DNA from: an uncultured Candidatus Saccharibacteria bacterium | Lineage (GTDB): Bacteria; Patescibacteriota; Saccharimonadia; Saccharimonadales; Saccharimonadaceae | Direction of reading: 5' to 3' | DNA length: 64,000 nucleotides | Assembly: GCA_937906385.1 (NCBI GenBank) | Contig: CALCYQ010000003.1 | Location: 1 to 64,000 of the forward strand | Shown here: positions 49,836 to 58,297 of the stretch, one piece after another | Numbering within the stretch: position 1 is the first letter of the stretch | Layout of the letters: every line of letters starts with the position of its first letter | Notes under the pieces: generated by a model | Databases searched by the model: none | The model's input: only the letters and a program-made list of their open reading frames with translations | What the model was told of the DNA's origin: nothing | Program-made: the position numbers and the translations under genes

Positions 49836-51083
49836 ATGGGCTTATTTAGTAAAAAAACCGAAAAGAAAGAGGCAGAACCAGACGCTAAGGTTGCCATCAC
49901 GACTGATACGAACGTCGAAGCAGAACGCCAAAGCTTAAACGAGCTCGTTTTGACTTCTATTAATGAAGGCGTGATGATTGTCGATCCGAAAGGCAACATC
50001 CAGCTCGTAAACCCAGCCGCTTGCAAGTTAATTGGCCGCGATGCAGACGAGCTGCTCCACGTCAATCATGATGCCGTGATTACTTTTCTTGATAAAACTG
50101 GCAACCGCATTAGCGCGGCGCGTAGTCCGATTAATCTCGCGATTAAACAAAAAGAATACAAGGAAACCCGCGATTTGGATTTAGTGGCCGCCGATAGCAA
50201 TAACACGACGCCAGTCTCAATTATTACGATGCCTTCACAGGGCGACAATCCGAACATCATTGTAACTTTCCGTGATATCGATCGCGAGCTCCGCGAAGAA
50301 CACGAGCGGAATGAATTTATCTCGACCGCCAGCCACGAAATGCGCACGCCAGTCGCGAGCATTGAAGGTTATCTTGGTCTCGCCATGAATAGCGCAACCG
50401 CCACGGTGGACGAGCGCGCCATGGGCTATCTCGAAAAAGCCCACGAAGCTTCGCAGCACTTAGGCCACCTATTCCAAGATTTGCTCGACACTACGAAACT
50501 TGACGATGGCAAGATTCAACCAGTAATGAAGCCAGTCGAAATTGTCCACTTGGTCAAAAAAATCGCCGATGGGCAAATTCCGCGCATTACCGACAAGGGC
50601 CTCGGTTATCAATTTGGCAGCGGCTCAGTGGATCAACAGCTTGGTGGCGGACATCACCTTGAGCAATTAATTTACGCCACCGTGGACGAAGATTTCTTGC
50701 GCGAGATTCTGAATAACTTGATTGAAAACGCCGTAAAATACACGCCGTCTGGCTGGGTGACCGTAAATGTGAAAGCAGATAATTACAACGTGCAAATCAT
50801 TGTGCAAGATACCGGCATTGGCATCGCGCGTGAGGAGCTTTCGCATGTCTTTCAGAAGTTCTATCGCGTCGACAACCGCGACACCCGCGAAATCGGTGGC
50901 ACTGGCCTCGGTCTTTATCTTGTGAAGCAGCGCGTTGAGATGATGAATGGTCGTATTTGGGCCGAATCGGAAGTTGGCAAAGGCACACGTTTTATCGTAT
51001 TGTTGCCGCGCATTTCAAAAGAAGCTTACGAGCAACAAAAATTCTTAATCGAGAACCAAGAAGCGCAAGAAAAGATGCGCTAG
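49836..51083 (+). CDS. Soluble sensor histidine kinase with PAS domain
   Basis: The 415-residue protein has no membrane segment. A PAS domain (about 30-145, TSINEGVMIVDPKGNIQLVN) precedes HisKA with the phospho-acceptor in FISTASHEMRTPVASIEGYL (about 160-180) and an HATPase domain with N box LIENAVKYTPSG, G1 DTGIGI and G2 GGTGLGLYL (about 300-375). It should autophosphorylate in response to an internal signal and pass phosphate to the regulator encoded 44 nt downstream. It is probably leaderless. Confidence 0.94.
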   Translation: MGLFSKKTEKKEAEPDAKVAITTDTNVEAERQSLNELVLTSINEGVMIVDPKGNIQLVNPAACKLIGRDADELLHVNHDAVITFLDKTGNRISAARSPINLAIKQKEYKETRDLDLVAADSNNTTPVSIITMPSQGDNPNIIVTFRDIDRELREEHERNEFISTASHEMRTPVASIEGYLGLAMNSATATVDERAMGYLEKAHEASQHLGHLFQDLLDTTKLDDGKIQPVMKPVEIVHLVKKIADGQIPRITDKGLGYQFGSGSVDQQLGGGHHLEQLIYATVDEDFLREILNNLIENAVKYTPSGWVTVNVKADNYNVQIIVQDTGIGIAREELSHVFQKFYRVDNRDTREIGGTGLGLYLVKQRVEMMNGRIWAESEVGKGTRFIVLLPRISKEAYEQQKFLIENQEAQEKMR

Positions 51084-51127
51084 ACTTGTAGATTTTTTGC
51101 TCAAAATACGATAAAATCATAAGCAGT

Positions 51128-52984
51128 ATGATCAAAATAATGTTAGTCGAGGACGATAAGTCCTTGCGAGAAATTTATAGCATTAGGTTGGTCGCTGAGG
51201 GCTACAATATTGTATCTGCCGGCGATGGCGAGGAGGCACTCGCTTTGGCTGCGCAGGAAAAACCGGATCTTATCATCTCCGACGTGATGATGCCAAAGAT
51301 TTCCGGCTTCGATATGCTAGACATTCTGCGTTCCCAACCTGAAACCAAAGATATCAAAGTAATCATGATGACCGCGCTCTCGAGCGAAGATCAACGCCAA
51401 CGTGGCGAAACGCTTGGCGCCGATCGCTACTTGGTTAAATCCCAGGTCGGCATCGAAGATGTCGTAAACACCGTTCACGAGGTTCTTGGCGATCAGCCAA
51501 ACGCCAGTGCGCATACGAGTATGAGTACCGCAGCCGTAATGCCGGCCGTCGAACAGGCAGCCAAAGAAGCTGAAGCCGCCGAAGCGCCAGTAAATATTGA
51601 TGCGCCGACTACCGCCGAGACAACGATAGCGCCGCAAAATTCAAGTACGCCAGCGCCAGACGTGAACCAGCAAATGCAAACTGCCATACCGGAAGCGCCG
51701 GCCGCACCGGCTACGCCAGCCGCGCCACAAGCGCCGACTGCACCGCAATCGATGATTCCGGAGCCGCCCGCACCGCAAGGGCCGCCAGGAGGTAACCCCG
51801 CAAATTTTAATCAAGCCCCTGTCGCTTATCCGGCAGTTGTAACCATGCAGCCAGCTGCAGGGGCTAATCCTCAGATGCCGGTAAATCAAGCTAGAAAATC
51901 CACGGGCGGCGAACGTATCATTGCTCCGCTCGATGACCCGGCCGCCTTCGAACGTAGGCGCCAGTCAAATGAACGCTTGATGGAAGAACTATTAAACGAA
52001 GGCCAACCAGCGCCACGTTCGGCGGGCGAAGCATATTCTGCCCCGCAAGCGCCAGCAGACTCTGTACCGAATCCGCAACTTGCGAATAACCCGGCCATGA
52101 CGGCGACCGGTCAGCAATTCGCAGCTCAAGCAATTGCAAACCAGGCTAATAATGCCGCACCAGTGACGATTCCGCCAAAGCAGCCGAATATAACATTGTC
52201 GGCCGCATTACAAGGCTCTGCTCAACCGTCGCAGCCAAAACCAGGATCTACGGCAACGATGCCAGGGCAGCCTACCCCGCCACCGGCCATGCCGATGCCG
52301 CCACAAATGCCGCCGACGCCGCAACAACCAGCGCCAACGCCGCAACAACCAGCGCCAACGCCGCAACAACTGGCGCCACAAGCGCAAAATGCTACCCCAA
52401 ATAATAGCCCTCAGCAAGCTTCTCCCCAGGTAGCACAGCCAGCGCCAACGCCGCAACAACCGGCACCACAACAAGTCGCCGCAAAGCCAGCATCGAAGAA
52501 GAATCCGGTCAACAACATGTCGCCGGAAATGATTGCACAAGTCGTACAGGCCACGAAGGTCAACACTGTTCATGATGAAGACGAGGTGATTGAAGCCATC
52601 AAACCGGCTTACATTTCCGAGCTCGAGGAAGATTTGAGCGCTGACATGAACGATCTCGATGGCGCAAAGAATACGATGGCCGCCCGCATGTTTAATGAGC
52701 TTAAAGACGATGAGATAACTATTGCCGCCAGCCAGATGGAGCGCCCAGTAATTAAAGAAGCCGCCGAAATAGAAGAACCAGAAGTTGAACTGCCGGATGT
52801 GCTGAAAGATGCATTGACTCATACTGACGAGCAGAATCCAAACATTAATTATTCAACCGGCGAAGAAGGCGAAGATGAAGATTTCGACAACGGCGCCGTA
52901 ACTATTGTTCAGTCCGATTCGCCCGCAATTAGCGATGACGGTATGGGACCGGCCAATCCGGAGATGGTAGTTGAATCTAAATGA
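51128..52984 (+). CDS. Response regulator with very long Pro/Ala/Gln-rich tail
   Basis: The 618-residue protein has an N-terminal receiver domain (1-122): acidic pocket VEDD, phospho-acceptor ISDVMMPKISG (Asp about 56) and the conserved Lys in RYLVKSQ (about 108). No DNA-binding or enzymatic output follows. Instead there are about 350 residues of Pro/Ala/Gln-rich low-complexity sequence with 7-residue repeats, and an acidic C-terminal stretch (about 470-618). The output may be protein-protein interaction. It lies 44 nt after the kinase, with a -10-like TAAAAT (51112-51117) 10 nt before the ATG, so it may also be transcribed alone. Confidence 0.88.
   Translation: MIKIMLVEDDKSLREIYSIRLVAEGYNIVSAGDGEEALALAAQEKPDLIISDVMMPKISGFDMLDILRSQPETKDIKVIMMTALSSEDQRQRGETLGADRYLVKSQVGIEDVVNTVHEVLGDQPNASAHTSMSTAAVMPAVEQAAKEAEAAEAPVNIDAPTTAETTIAPQNSSTPAPDVNQQMQTAIPEAPAAPATPAAPQAPTAPQSMIPEPPAPQGPPGGNPANFNQAPVAYPAVVTMQPAAGANPQMPVNQARKSTGGERIIAPLDDPAAFERRRQSNERLMEELLNEGQPAPRSAGEAYSAPQAPADSVPNPQLANNPAMTATGQQFAAQAIANQANNAAPVTIPPKQPNITLSAALQGSAQPSQPKPGSTATMPGQPTPPPAMPMPPQMPPTPQQPAPTPQQPAPTPQQLAPQAQNATPNNSPQQASPQVAQPAPTPQQPAPQQVAAKPASKKNPVNNMSPEMIAQVVQATKVNTVHDEDEVIEAIKPAYISELEEDLSADMNDLDGAKNTMAARMFNELKDDEITIAASQMERPVIKEAAEIEEPEVELPDVLKDALTHTDEQNPNINYSTGEEGEDEDFDNGAVTIVQSDSPAISDDGMGPANPEMVVESK
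52316..52379 (+). repeat. 21-bp tandem repeat coding for Gln-Gln-Pro-Ala-Pro-Thr-Pro
   Basis: Three nearly identical 21-bp units sit inside the response-regulator gene, and a further copy lies near 52440-52462. The length is a multiple of three, so copy-number change would keep the frame. Confidence 0.85.
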
Positions 52985-53655
52985 TGCGATTAAATAAATA
53001 CATTGCGACAAATTTTGGAGTCTCGCGGCGCGAGGCTGATTTATTGATTCAGCAAGGTAAGGTTATGATTAATGGCGCGAAAGCCGAGATTGGGCAGCGC
53101 GTCGAAGACGGTGACAAAGTGACAATCAGCGGCAAGATGGTCGCCGAGCAAAAGATGGTTTATCTCGCATTGAATAAGCCAGTTGGCTACGTTTGTAGCC
53201 GCAAACGCCAAGGCGACACGCCAACGATTTTCGAATTGTTACCAGAGAAATACCAGAGTCTCAAGAATGTTGGACGCCTAGACCGGGATTCTTCTGGGTT
53301 AATTTTGCTAACTAACGATGGCGATTTCGCTTTCCAGATGACGCATCCAAAATTCGTGAAGACGAAAATTTACGAAGTTAAAATCGATCGCGAGCTAGAG
53401 CCGCTACATCAGCAAATGATTGCCGACTTTGGCGTGCAACTGCCGGATGGGCGCAGCCAGTTAGGCTTAGCGCGGATATCGGACGACAATCGCTTGGAGT
53501 GGCAAGTTACGATGAGCGAGGGGCGTAATCGTCAGATTCGCCGCACCTTTGAGGCGCTCGGTTATAAAGTCGTAGCACTCCATCGTATTAAGTTTGGCGA
53601 CTACGAGCTAGCTGACCTACTGGAGGGCAAATTTACAGAGGTGCAAAAAGCTTAA
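52981..53655 (+). CDS. rluB: Pseudouridine synthase of the RsuA/RluB family
   Basis: The 224-residue protein has an S4 RNA-binding domain (about 2-60, LNKYIATNFGVSRREADLLI) and a catalytic domain with the Asp in GRLDRDSSGLILLTNDG (about 98-114), plus GRNRQIRRTFEALGY near the C-terminus. It modifies a uridine in 16S or 23S rRNA; which one cannot be told. Its ATG overlaps the response-regulator stop (ATGATG), so it is translationally coupled to the two-component system, which is unusual. Confidence 0.92.
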   Translation: MMRLNKYIATNFGVSRREADLLIQQGKVMINGAKAEIGQRVEDGDKVTISGKMVAEQKMVYLALNKPVGYVCSRKRQGDTPTIFELLPEKYQSLKNVGRLDRDSSGLILLTNDGDFAFQMTHPKFVKTKIYEVKIDRELEPLHQQMIADFGVQLPDGRSQLGLARISDDNRLEWQVTMSEGRNRQIRRTFEALGYKVVALHRIKFGDYELADLLEGKFTEVQKA

Positions 53656-53657
53656 GC

Positions 53658-53686
53658 TTGACTTTTTATCGTGCTTGTGCTATAAT
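53658..53686 (+). promoter_or_regulatory. Orphan consensus promoter pointing into the antisense of ftsA-like
   Basis: TTGACT (53658-53663), 17 nt and TATAAT (53681-53686) with TGTGC upstream form a near-perfect promoter. The predicted start is followed by ATG-GCC-TAA (53695-53703), so it has no protein product. Transcription would run antisense through the ftsA-like gene. Confidence 0.75.
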
Positions 53687-53699
53687 AATAAGATATGGC

Positions 53700-54989
53700 C
53701 TAATTCTTTAAGAAGCGGGCCAATCTTGCTTTAATACCCGTATTACTATCGGTGCCGACGAGCGTATCCATGCCCACACGGAGTAGACCCATGGCGGTGA
53801 CGAAAGTATGGTCGAGTTCGCGGTCGGTAGCGTTATCAATACCGGCAATTTCTTCTGGTTCAATCAAACTAATAATCGGTCGGCGCACGAATGGCAGATC
53901 TTTGTACCAGTCGCCGGTGGCGAGGATCTCTGGAATGGCCGAAAGGCTAGCGCCGCCGCCGCACAGTAGAATCTGCCCCGGCAGAGCTTCAAGATTATCA
54001 AATTCTTCGAGCGCAAGTTCCACGCCAGATTGCCAAACTTCGAGATTACGCTCGATGGCCTGGTCGAATTTCTTACGAATTTCTGGTTTCATGCTCGGAT
54101 TATCGGCGAGAAGTTTCAGTTTTTCGGCATCTTCAAGGCTGAGGCCGAGGCGCTCGGAAATTTGATGCGTAAAGCTACGGCCGCCAATACTAAACATCTT
54201 GGTGCCATCCACGCCGCCGTCGTCTACGACGGCAATATCCGTCGTGCCACCGCCAATATCCATTACGATGCCAGAGAAACTAGATTCAATGTCGTCGCCA
54301 AGGCAAGCGCGGCACACGGCAAATGGCTCCACGGCCACCGTTACAAGATCGAGCTGAAGCTCGTCACAAACGCGTTCGATGGCAGAAATATGCACGAGTG
54401 GCGCAAAAGCGGTATAAATCTGTACCACGACTTCCTTGCCCTTAAAGCCGATTGGATTCGTCACCTTGTACCCGTCGATACGCAGCGAAACTAGCGCGGA
54501 ATTAATCAGGCGTACTTCAACGTCCGGATTGTTTGTTTCGGTCGCCACTTCAAGGCGAGCGCGTTCGCCAGCCTTCTTTTGGACTTGTTGGATGATTTTA
54601 TGCATTTCTTCGTCATTAATCGGCTTGCTCGCATCGGCGCGGCGGAATTTAACGGAAGTCGTATTGCCCTTGATTAGCTCACCAGCGATACCGACCACGA
54701 CGTCGCGAGCGCGCACGCCGGCCATTTCTTCGGCTTTGACGAGGGCATCTTCGCAAGTCTTGGCGACACCAGCAATATCAGAAATCGCACCGGCGTACAT
54801 ATTGGTCGGTGCTTCGTGCGCCTTGCCGACGCCGACAATTTTCATCGTACCCTTGCCTTTCTTGGCAATGAGGGCTTTGACGAATTCGGTGCCAATATCG
54901 AGCGCCAATAAATAATCGTCCGGATCTTTAGCTTTCGGCTTTTTCGGGGGTTCTTCTGGTGTGTTTTTGCGTCGCTTCAAAAAGCTCAT
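53700..54989 (-). CDS. ftsA: FtsA-like cell-division ATPase
   Basis: The 429-residue actin-fold protein has the FtsA pattern: phosphate-1 LLALDIGTEFVKALI (about 27-41), a 1C/SHS2-type insertion (about 100-190), phosphate-2 VMDIGGGTTDIAVVDDGG (about 240-257) and adenosine-motif LLCGGGASLSAIPEIL (about 340-355). A Pro/Lys-rich N-terminal tail (1-22) replaces the usual start, and an amphipathic C-terminus (KARLARFLKN) could bind membrane. PilM-type pilus ATPases share the fold, but SHS2 and length favour FtsA. TATAAT lies about 10 nt before ATG 54989, with no Shine-Dalgarno. Confidence 0.85.
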   Translation of the reverse strand: MSFLKRRKNTPEEPPKKPKAKDPDDYLLALDIGTEFVKALIAKKGKGTMKIVGVGKAHEAPTNMYAGAISDIAGVAKTCEDALVKAEEMAGVRARDVVVGIAGELIKGNTTSVKFRRADASKPINDEEMHKIIQQVQKKAGERARLEVATETNNPDVEVRLINSALVSLRIDGYKVTNPIGFKGKEVVVQIYTAFAPLVHISAIERVCDELQLDLVTVAVEPFAVCRACLGDDIESSFSGIVMDIGGGTTDIAVVDDGGVDGTKMFSIGGRSFTHQISERLGLSLEDAEKLKLLADNPSMKPEIRKKFDQAIERNLEVWQSGVELALEEFDNLEALPGQILLCGGGASLSAIPEILATGDWYKDLPFVRRPIISLIEPEEIAGIDNATDRELDHTFVTAMGLLRVGMDTLVGTDSNTGIKARLARFLKN

Positions 54990-55015
54990 GTATGAGATTA
55001 TTATAGCACTTTTGC

Positions 55016-55543
55016 TTAATCTTCTATAGTATAGACGAACTTCACCTGCGGCACGGAGCGGTCTTCATCGTCCGGGTCAGTTTGGACCAAAATGCCGCCC
55101 ATCGCAAGATAAAATTGCTGAGCTGGCAAATTGTATTTATTGCAGGAAACGAAGAATTCATCAAAGCCGTGCGACTTAATGATTTCAACGGCTTTCGCGA
55201 ACAGCTGGCGACCGAGGCCTTTGCCTTGATGCTGTGGCAAGATATACAGCAAGCCAATCTCTTGGTCATAGCGCGAGAACGGATAGCGTGGCGTACCGCA
55301 ACTCATGTAGCCACAAACAAAGAGCTTACCTTGATGATTACATTCCGCCACCCAGACATCTATATCTGGCGCGTTGATGATTTTTTCGAATTTTTGCACG
55401 TTCTCTGGAATGCTGTAATTATCTAATTTCGTATCTGGATAGATGCCACGATAGGTTGCTTCCCAGGTGATTTGCTTAACTTGCGCCATCGCAAGCGCGT
55501 CGGCCACAGTAGCTGGGCGGATGCGGTAGAAATCTTGCTGCAT
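55016..55543 (-). CDS. GNAT-family N-acetyltransferase
   Basis: The 175-residue protein has the GNAT fold: N-terminal RIRPATVADALAMAQVKQIT, the beta-4 strand GLLYILPQHQGKGLGRQLF (about 98-116) with the Q-x-x-G-x-G/A acetyl-CoA loop, and FYLAMGG near the end. The acceptor is unknown. It starts 6 nt after the alaS stop, so it is probably co-transcribed with alaS. Confidence 0.9.
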   Translation of the reverse strand: MQQDFYRIRPATVADALAMAQVKQITWEATYRGIYPDTKLDNYSIPENVQKFEKIINAPDIDVWVAECNHQGKLFVCGYMSCGTPRYPFSRYDQEIGLLYILPQHQGKGLGRQLFAKAVEIIKSHGFDEFFVSCNKYNLPAQQFYLAMGGILVQTDPDDEDRSVPQVKFVYTIED

Positions 55544-55549
55544 GAGATA

Positions 55550-57424
55550 TTACTCCACAATTGCTTTAATACGACGAACGCCAGCCGAGCTAGACTCTTC
55601 TTTTTTGATCTTGAAATGACCAATTACGCCAGTATGTTCAACATGTGGACCGCCACAAACTTCGCGCGAGACTGGATTATCGAAATCGCCGATCGTGTAG
55701 ACGGTGAGTTTCTCTGGATATTTATCCCAGAACTGGCCATGCGCCTTTAGAGTATCGCGCGCGTAGGCCTTATCGTATTCATCGTGAACCACCTTGAGGT
55801 CGGCCTGAATCCATTCGTTAACCTGGTCTTCGATTTGCTGCTTCTCTTCTGGAGTAAGCTTACGGTCGAGATTGAAGTCGAAGCGGAGACGCTCGGCGGT
55901 GATATTTGAACCTTGCTGACCGATTTCTGGATCGATTAACTTCTGCAAGGCCGCCAAAAGTAAGTGTGTAGCAGTGTGATATTTCGTGGTTTGTTCGCCA
56001 TGGTCCTCGAGGCCGCCCTTAAACATACCCTTGCTAGCCGTCTTGGAGCGGTTGCGCTGCTCTTCGAGCGCGGCATCGAATTCTTTACGCCAATTCTCGC
56101 TAAGTGGAATATCCTGGCGATAAGCTTCCTCGACAGAGAGTTCGAGTGGAAAGCCATAGGTATCCTGAAGCATAAAGAGTTCGTTGCCAGTGAGGCCATC
56201 TTTCTGGAAGCGAGCGAGCTCTTTCATGCCGCGACGGAGCGTCTTGCGGAAAGCTTGCTCTTCGTGACTGAGTACATCAAGTACCTGCTCGCGAGTAGTC
56301 AGAATGCTATCTGGCAAATCTTTATAATTATCAGCAATCAATGGCAAAACTTCAGCGAGGAAATCTTGCTCGATGCCGAGGTTGAGCGCCTTTAAAATGG
56401 CACGACGAATCAAGCGGCGAAGCGCATAACCTTGTTGCTTATTAGATGGCTTTAAGCCCTGCGCAGACAAGAGATAAGCGCCGCGCAAATGGTCAGCAAT
56501 CACGCGCATTTCAGCGGTGTTAGATTCGTATTTTTTGCCGGAAAGAGAAACCAATTTATCTACGATTGGTTTAAGCAAGGAAATTTGGAAGACGTCGTAA
56601 GAATCCATCGAAGCAGCCGTAATGCGCTCGAGACCGGCGCCGAAGTCGACGTTTTTATGTTCGAGCTCTTCGAAGCTACCATCTTCGAGACGGCGATATT
56701 GCATAAAGACTTGGTTGCCGATTTCCATGAAACGGGCACCATCGGAAGCTGGATGAGCCTTACCGTATTTGGCTTCGTCTTGGTGCTCTGCGCCGAAATC
56801 GTAGAAGACTTCAGAATCTGGACCGCATGGGTCGCCGATTGGTGTAGTTTCGATGCCGCCGCCGCGGGACCACCAGTTTTCTTTATCGTTGTAGAAGAAA
56901 ATGCGTTCGTCGCCCTTAATGCCGCGCTTGTCGCCATTTTCGGCGGTGTCAATTTCGGCAATGTCGGCCTTAATGCCAACCTCGGCAAAGACTTTTTGCC
57001 AGATGGCGGCCGCCTCGTCGTCGCGCGGGATGCCGTATTTTTCACTACCAATAAAGCAGGTGACGTAGATTTTCTGTGGATCGAGACCGACCTCTTTGGT
57101 AAGGAAAGTAAAGAAGTTACGAATCTGCTCTTCCTTGAAGTAATCGCCAAGCGACCAGTTGCCGAGCATCTCAAAGACGGTGGTGTGACGCGGATCACCC
57201 ACATCGTCGATATCCTGGAGGCGCAAACATGGCTGCGAATCAGTGAGGCGTTGACCATCTTTGTGTGGTTGGCCGAGCAAATATGGCAATAACGGTTGCA
57301 TGCCGGAGCCGGTAAATAATGTCGTCGGATCATTTTCGAGCACCAGTGGCGCTGGCTCAATCACCACGTGGCCCTTCGACTTCATAAAGTCGAGGTATTT
57401 TTGACGTACTTCACTTGCATTCAT
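55550..57424 (-). CDS. alaS: Alanyl-tRNA synthetase lacking the C-Ala domain
   Basis: The 624-residue enzyme has the class II catalytic core (about 1-245: FTGSGMQPLLPYLLG, DVGDPRHTTVFEMLGNWS), the tRNA-recognition helical domain, and the editing domain with HTATHLLL (about 493-500) and SREVCGGPHVEHTG (about 590-603). It ends right after the editing domain (KKEESSSAGVRRIKAI), so the C-terminal DHHA1/C-Ala part of the usual 870-residue enzyme is missing. ATG 57424 is chosen because TATAAT (57431-57436) ends 6 nt upstream, which makes it leaderless; the 57439 frame starts upstream of the promoter. Confidence 0.95.
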   Translation of the reverse strand: MNASEVRQKYLDFMKSKGHVVIEPAPLVLENDPTTLFTGSGMQPLLPYLLGQPHKDGQRLTDSQPCLRLQDIDDVGDPRHTTVFEMLGNWSLGDYFKEEQIRNFFTFLTKEVGLDPQKIYVTCFIGSEKYGIPRDDEAAAIWQKVFAEVGIKADIAEIDTAENGDKRGIKGDERIFFYNDKENWWSRGGGIETTPIGDPCGPDSEVFYDFGAEHQDEAKYGKAHPASDGARFMEIGNQVFMQYRRLEDGSFEELEHKNVDFGAGLERITAASMDSYDVFQISLLKPIVDKLVSLSGKKYESNTAEMRVIADHLRGAYLLSAQGLKPSNKQQGYALRRLIRRAILKALNLGIEQDFLAEVLPLIADNYKDLPDSILTTREQVLDVLSHEEQAFRKTLRRGMKELARFQKDGLTGNELFMLQDTYGFPLELSVEEAYRQDIPLSENWRKEFDAALEEQRNRSKTASKGMFKGGLEDHGEQTTKYHTATHLLLAALQKLIDPEIGQQGSNITAERLRFDFNLDRKLTPEEKQQIEDQVNEWIQADLKVVHDEYDKAYARDTLKAHGQFWDKYPEKLTVYTIGDFDNPVSREVCGGPHVEHTGVIGHFKIKKEESSSAGVRRIKAIVE

Positions 57425-57473
57425 CTCATTATTATACAATAGCTTGACATTTTTAGATATTTTATTAAAAGTA

Positions 57474-57502
57474 TTGACTTTTTATGATGCTTGTGCTATA
57501 AT
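57474..57502 (+). promoter_or_regulatory. Sigma-A promoter of the 57594 gene
   Basis: TTGACT (57474-57479), 17 nt and TATAAT (57497-57502) are present. It differs from the orphan promoter at 53658 at only two spacer positions. A hairpin GTAGTTG/CAACTAC followed by TTTT starts at about +4 (57511-57533), and the predicted +1 carries ATG-TAG. Confidence 0.88.
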
Positions 57503-57593
57503 GAGAGTATGTAGTTGTTAAGTCAACTACTTTTCTGTACGGTCGGGGTTATTCTTCTGCCCCTAGGCACCTTTACACTAGGAAGGAGTGATC

Positions 57594-58235
57594 ATGATGA
57601 AAAAGATCACGTGTAAATCATTGTTGGTTCTTGCAATTGTTGTCCTGTTGGCCGGCTTCGCTACACCGGCTTACGCCGCCACTGCGAACGTTAGTCCAAT
57701 CCAGAGCCGCCATAGCAAAGATGTCGCCGCGTTAACCGATGCGGCCGAATATCATGGCTGGCATGCCGATTTACGCGGCAAAACTGGATCGCCCAGTAAA
57801 ATCGTAACAATTGCAACCTTACGGAACTCCAAATGGAGAATGATCGTCACTGTAACTACCACGCAAAAGAATGGACGTATCGGCACGACCTATAAAATCG
57901 ATAAAAAGGCCTATACTCTGAATGGGATCAAAACGACCCTGAAGAAATATGCCATTTCCGCCGATATTCGAGCGATGCTCGAAGACGAAGCCGCCATCAA
58001 GGCCGAAGCTTTGAAAAAATATGCCATTAAGCGTGGATGGTCCGTAACGCAGGGCGAAAGCTACAAGAAGGGCAAAGCGAATAATAAGCTAACCTTCAGC
58101 AATAGCAAGTACAAATTCGCCGCGGTCGTATCATGCGTCCGCAAAAACAGCAAAATTGTCACGAGCTACCTGCGCGAGAATAAATCATCTTCCGCCAAAG
58201 CCGTCAAAAGCTGGCTGAAGCAATATAAAGCCTGA
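57594..58235 (+). CDS. Secreted protein with two related domains, function unknown
   Basis: The 213-residue protein has a signal peptide (about 1-29, ending TPAYAA) and two homologous basic modules of about 75 residues (about 42-120 and 135-213), each with an aromatic Gly-Trp motif (YHGWHADL and KRGWSVTQ), central basic strands, and an ending LKKYA or LKQYKA. The modules look like an internal duplication. Nothing identifies a function; a basic secreted protein in this lineage could act on a partner cell surface. GGAAGGAG precedes ATG 57594; ATG 57597 is also possible. The structured 85-nt leader may control it. Confidence 0.75.
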   Translation: MMKKITCKSLLVLAIVVLLAGFATPAYAATANVSPIQSRHSKDVAALTDAAEYHGWHADLRGKTGSPSKIVTIATLRNSKWRMIVTVTTTQKNGRIGTTYKIDKKAYTLNGIKTTLKKYAISADIRAMLEDEAAIKAEALKKYAIKRGWSVTQGESYKKGKANNKLTFSNSKYKFAAVVSCVRKNSKIVTSYLRENKSSSAKAVKSWLKQYKA

Positions 58236-58271
58236 CCGTCAGGCAAATCACACCTTCTTCTTTTTACGACA

Positions 58272-58297
58272 GCCGCCCCTCCGGGGGCGGCATTTTC
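58272..58297 (+). terminator. Terminator of the 57594 gene
   Basis: The hairpin is identical over 20 nt to the one at 14960-14979, followed by ATTTT. Confidence 0.88.

Noticed and set aside
51641..52822. Long minus-strand frames within the response-regulator tail
   Set aside because: They are shadows of the Pro/Ala/Gln-rich repeats, lacking starts and ribosome sites.
57443..57472. A second plus-strand promoter TTGACA (57444) upstream of 57474
   Set aside because: No acceptable -10 hexamer is found at 16-18 nt; the sequence there is AAAAGT.
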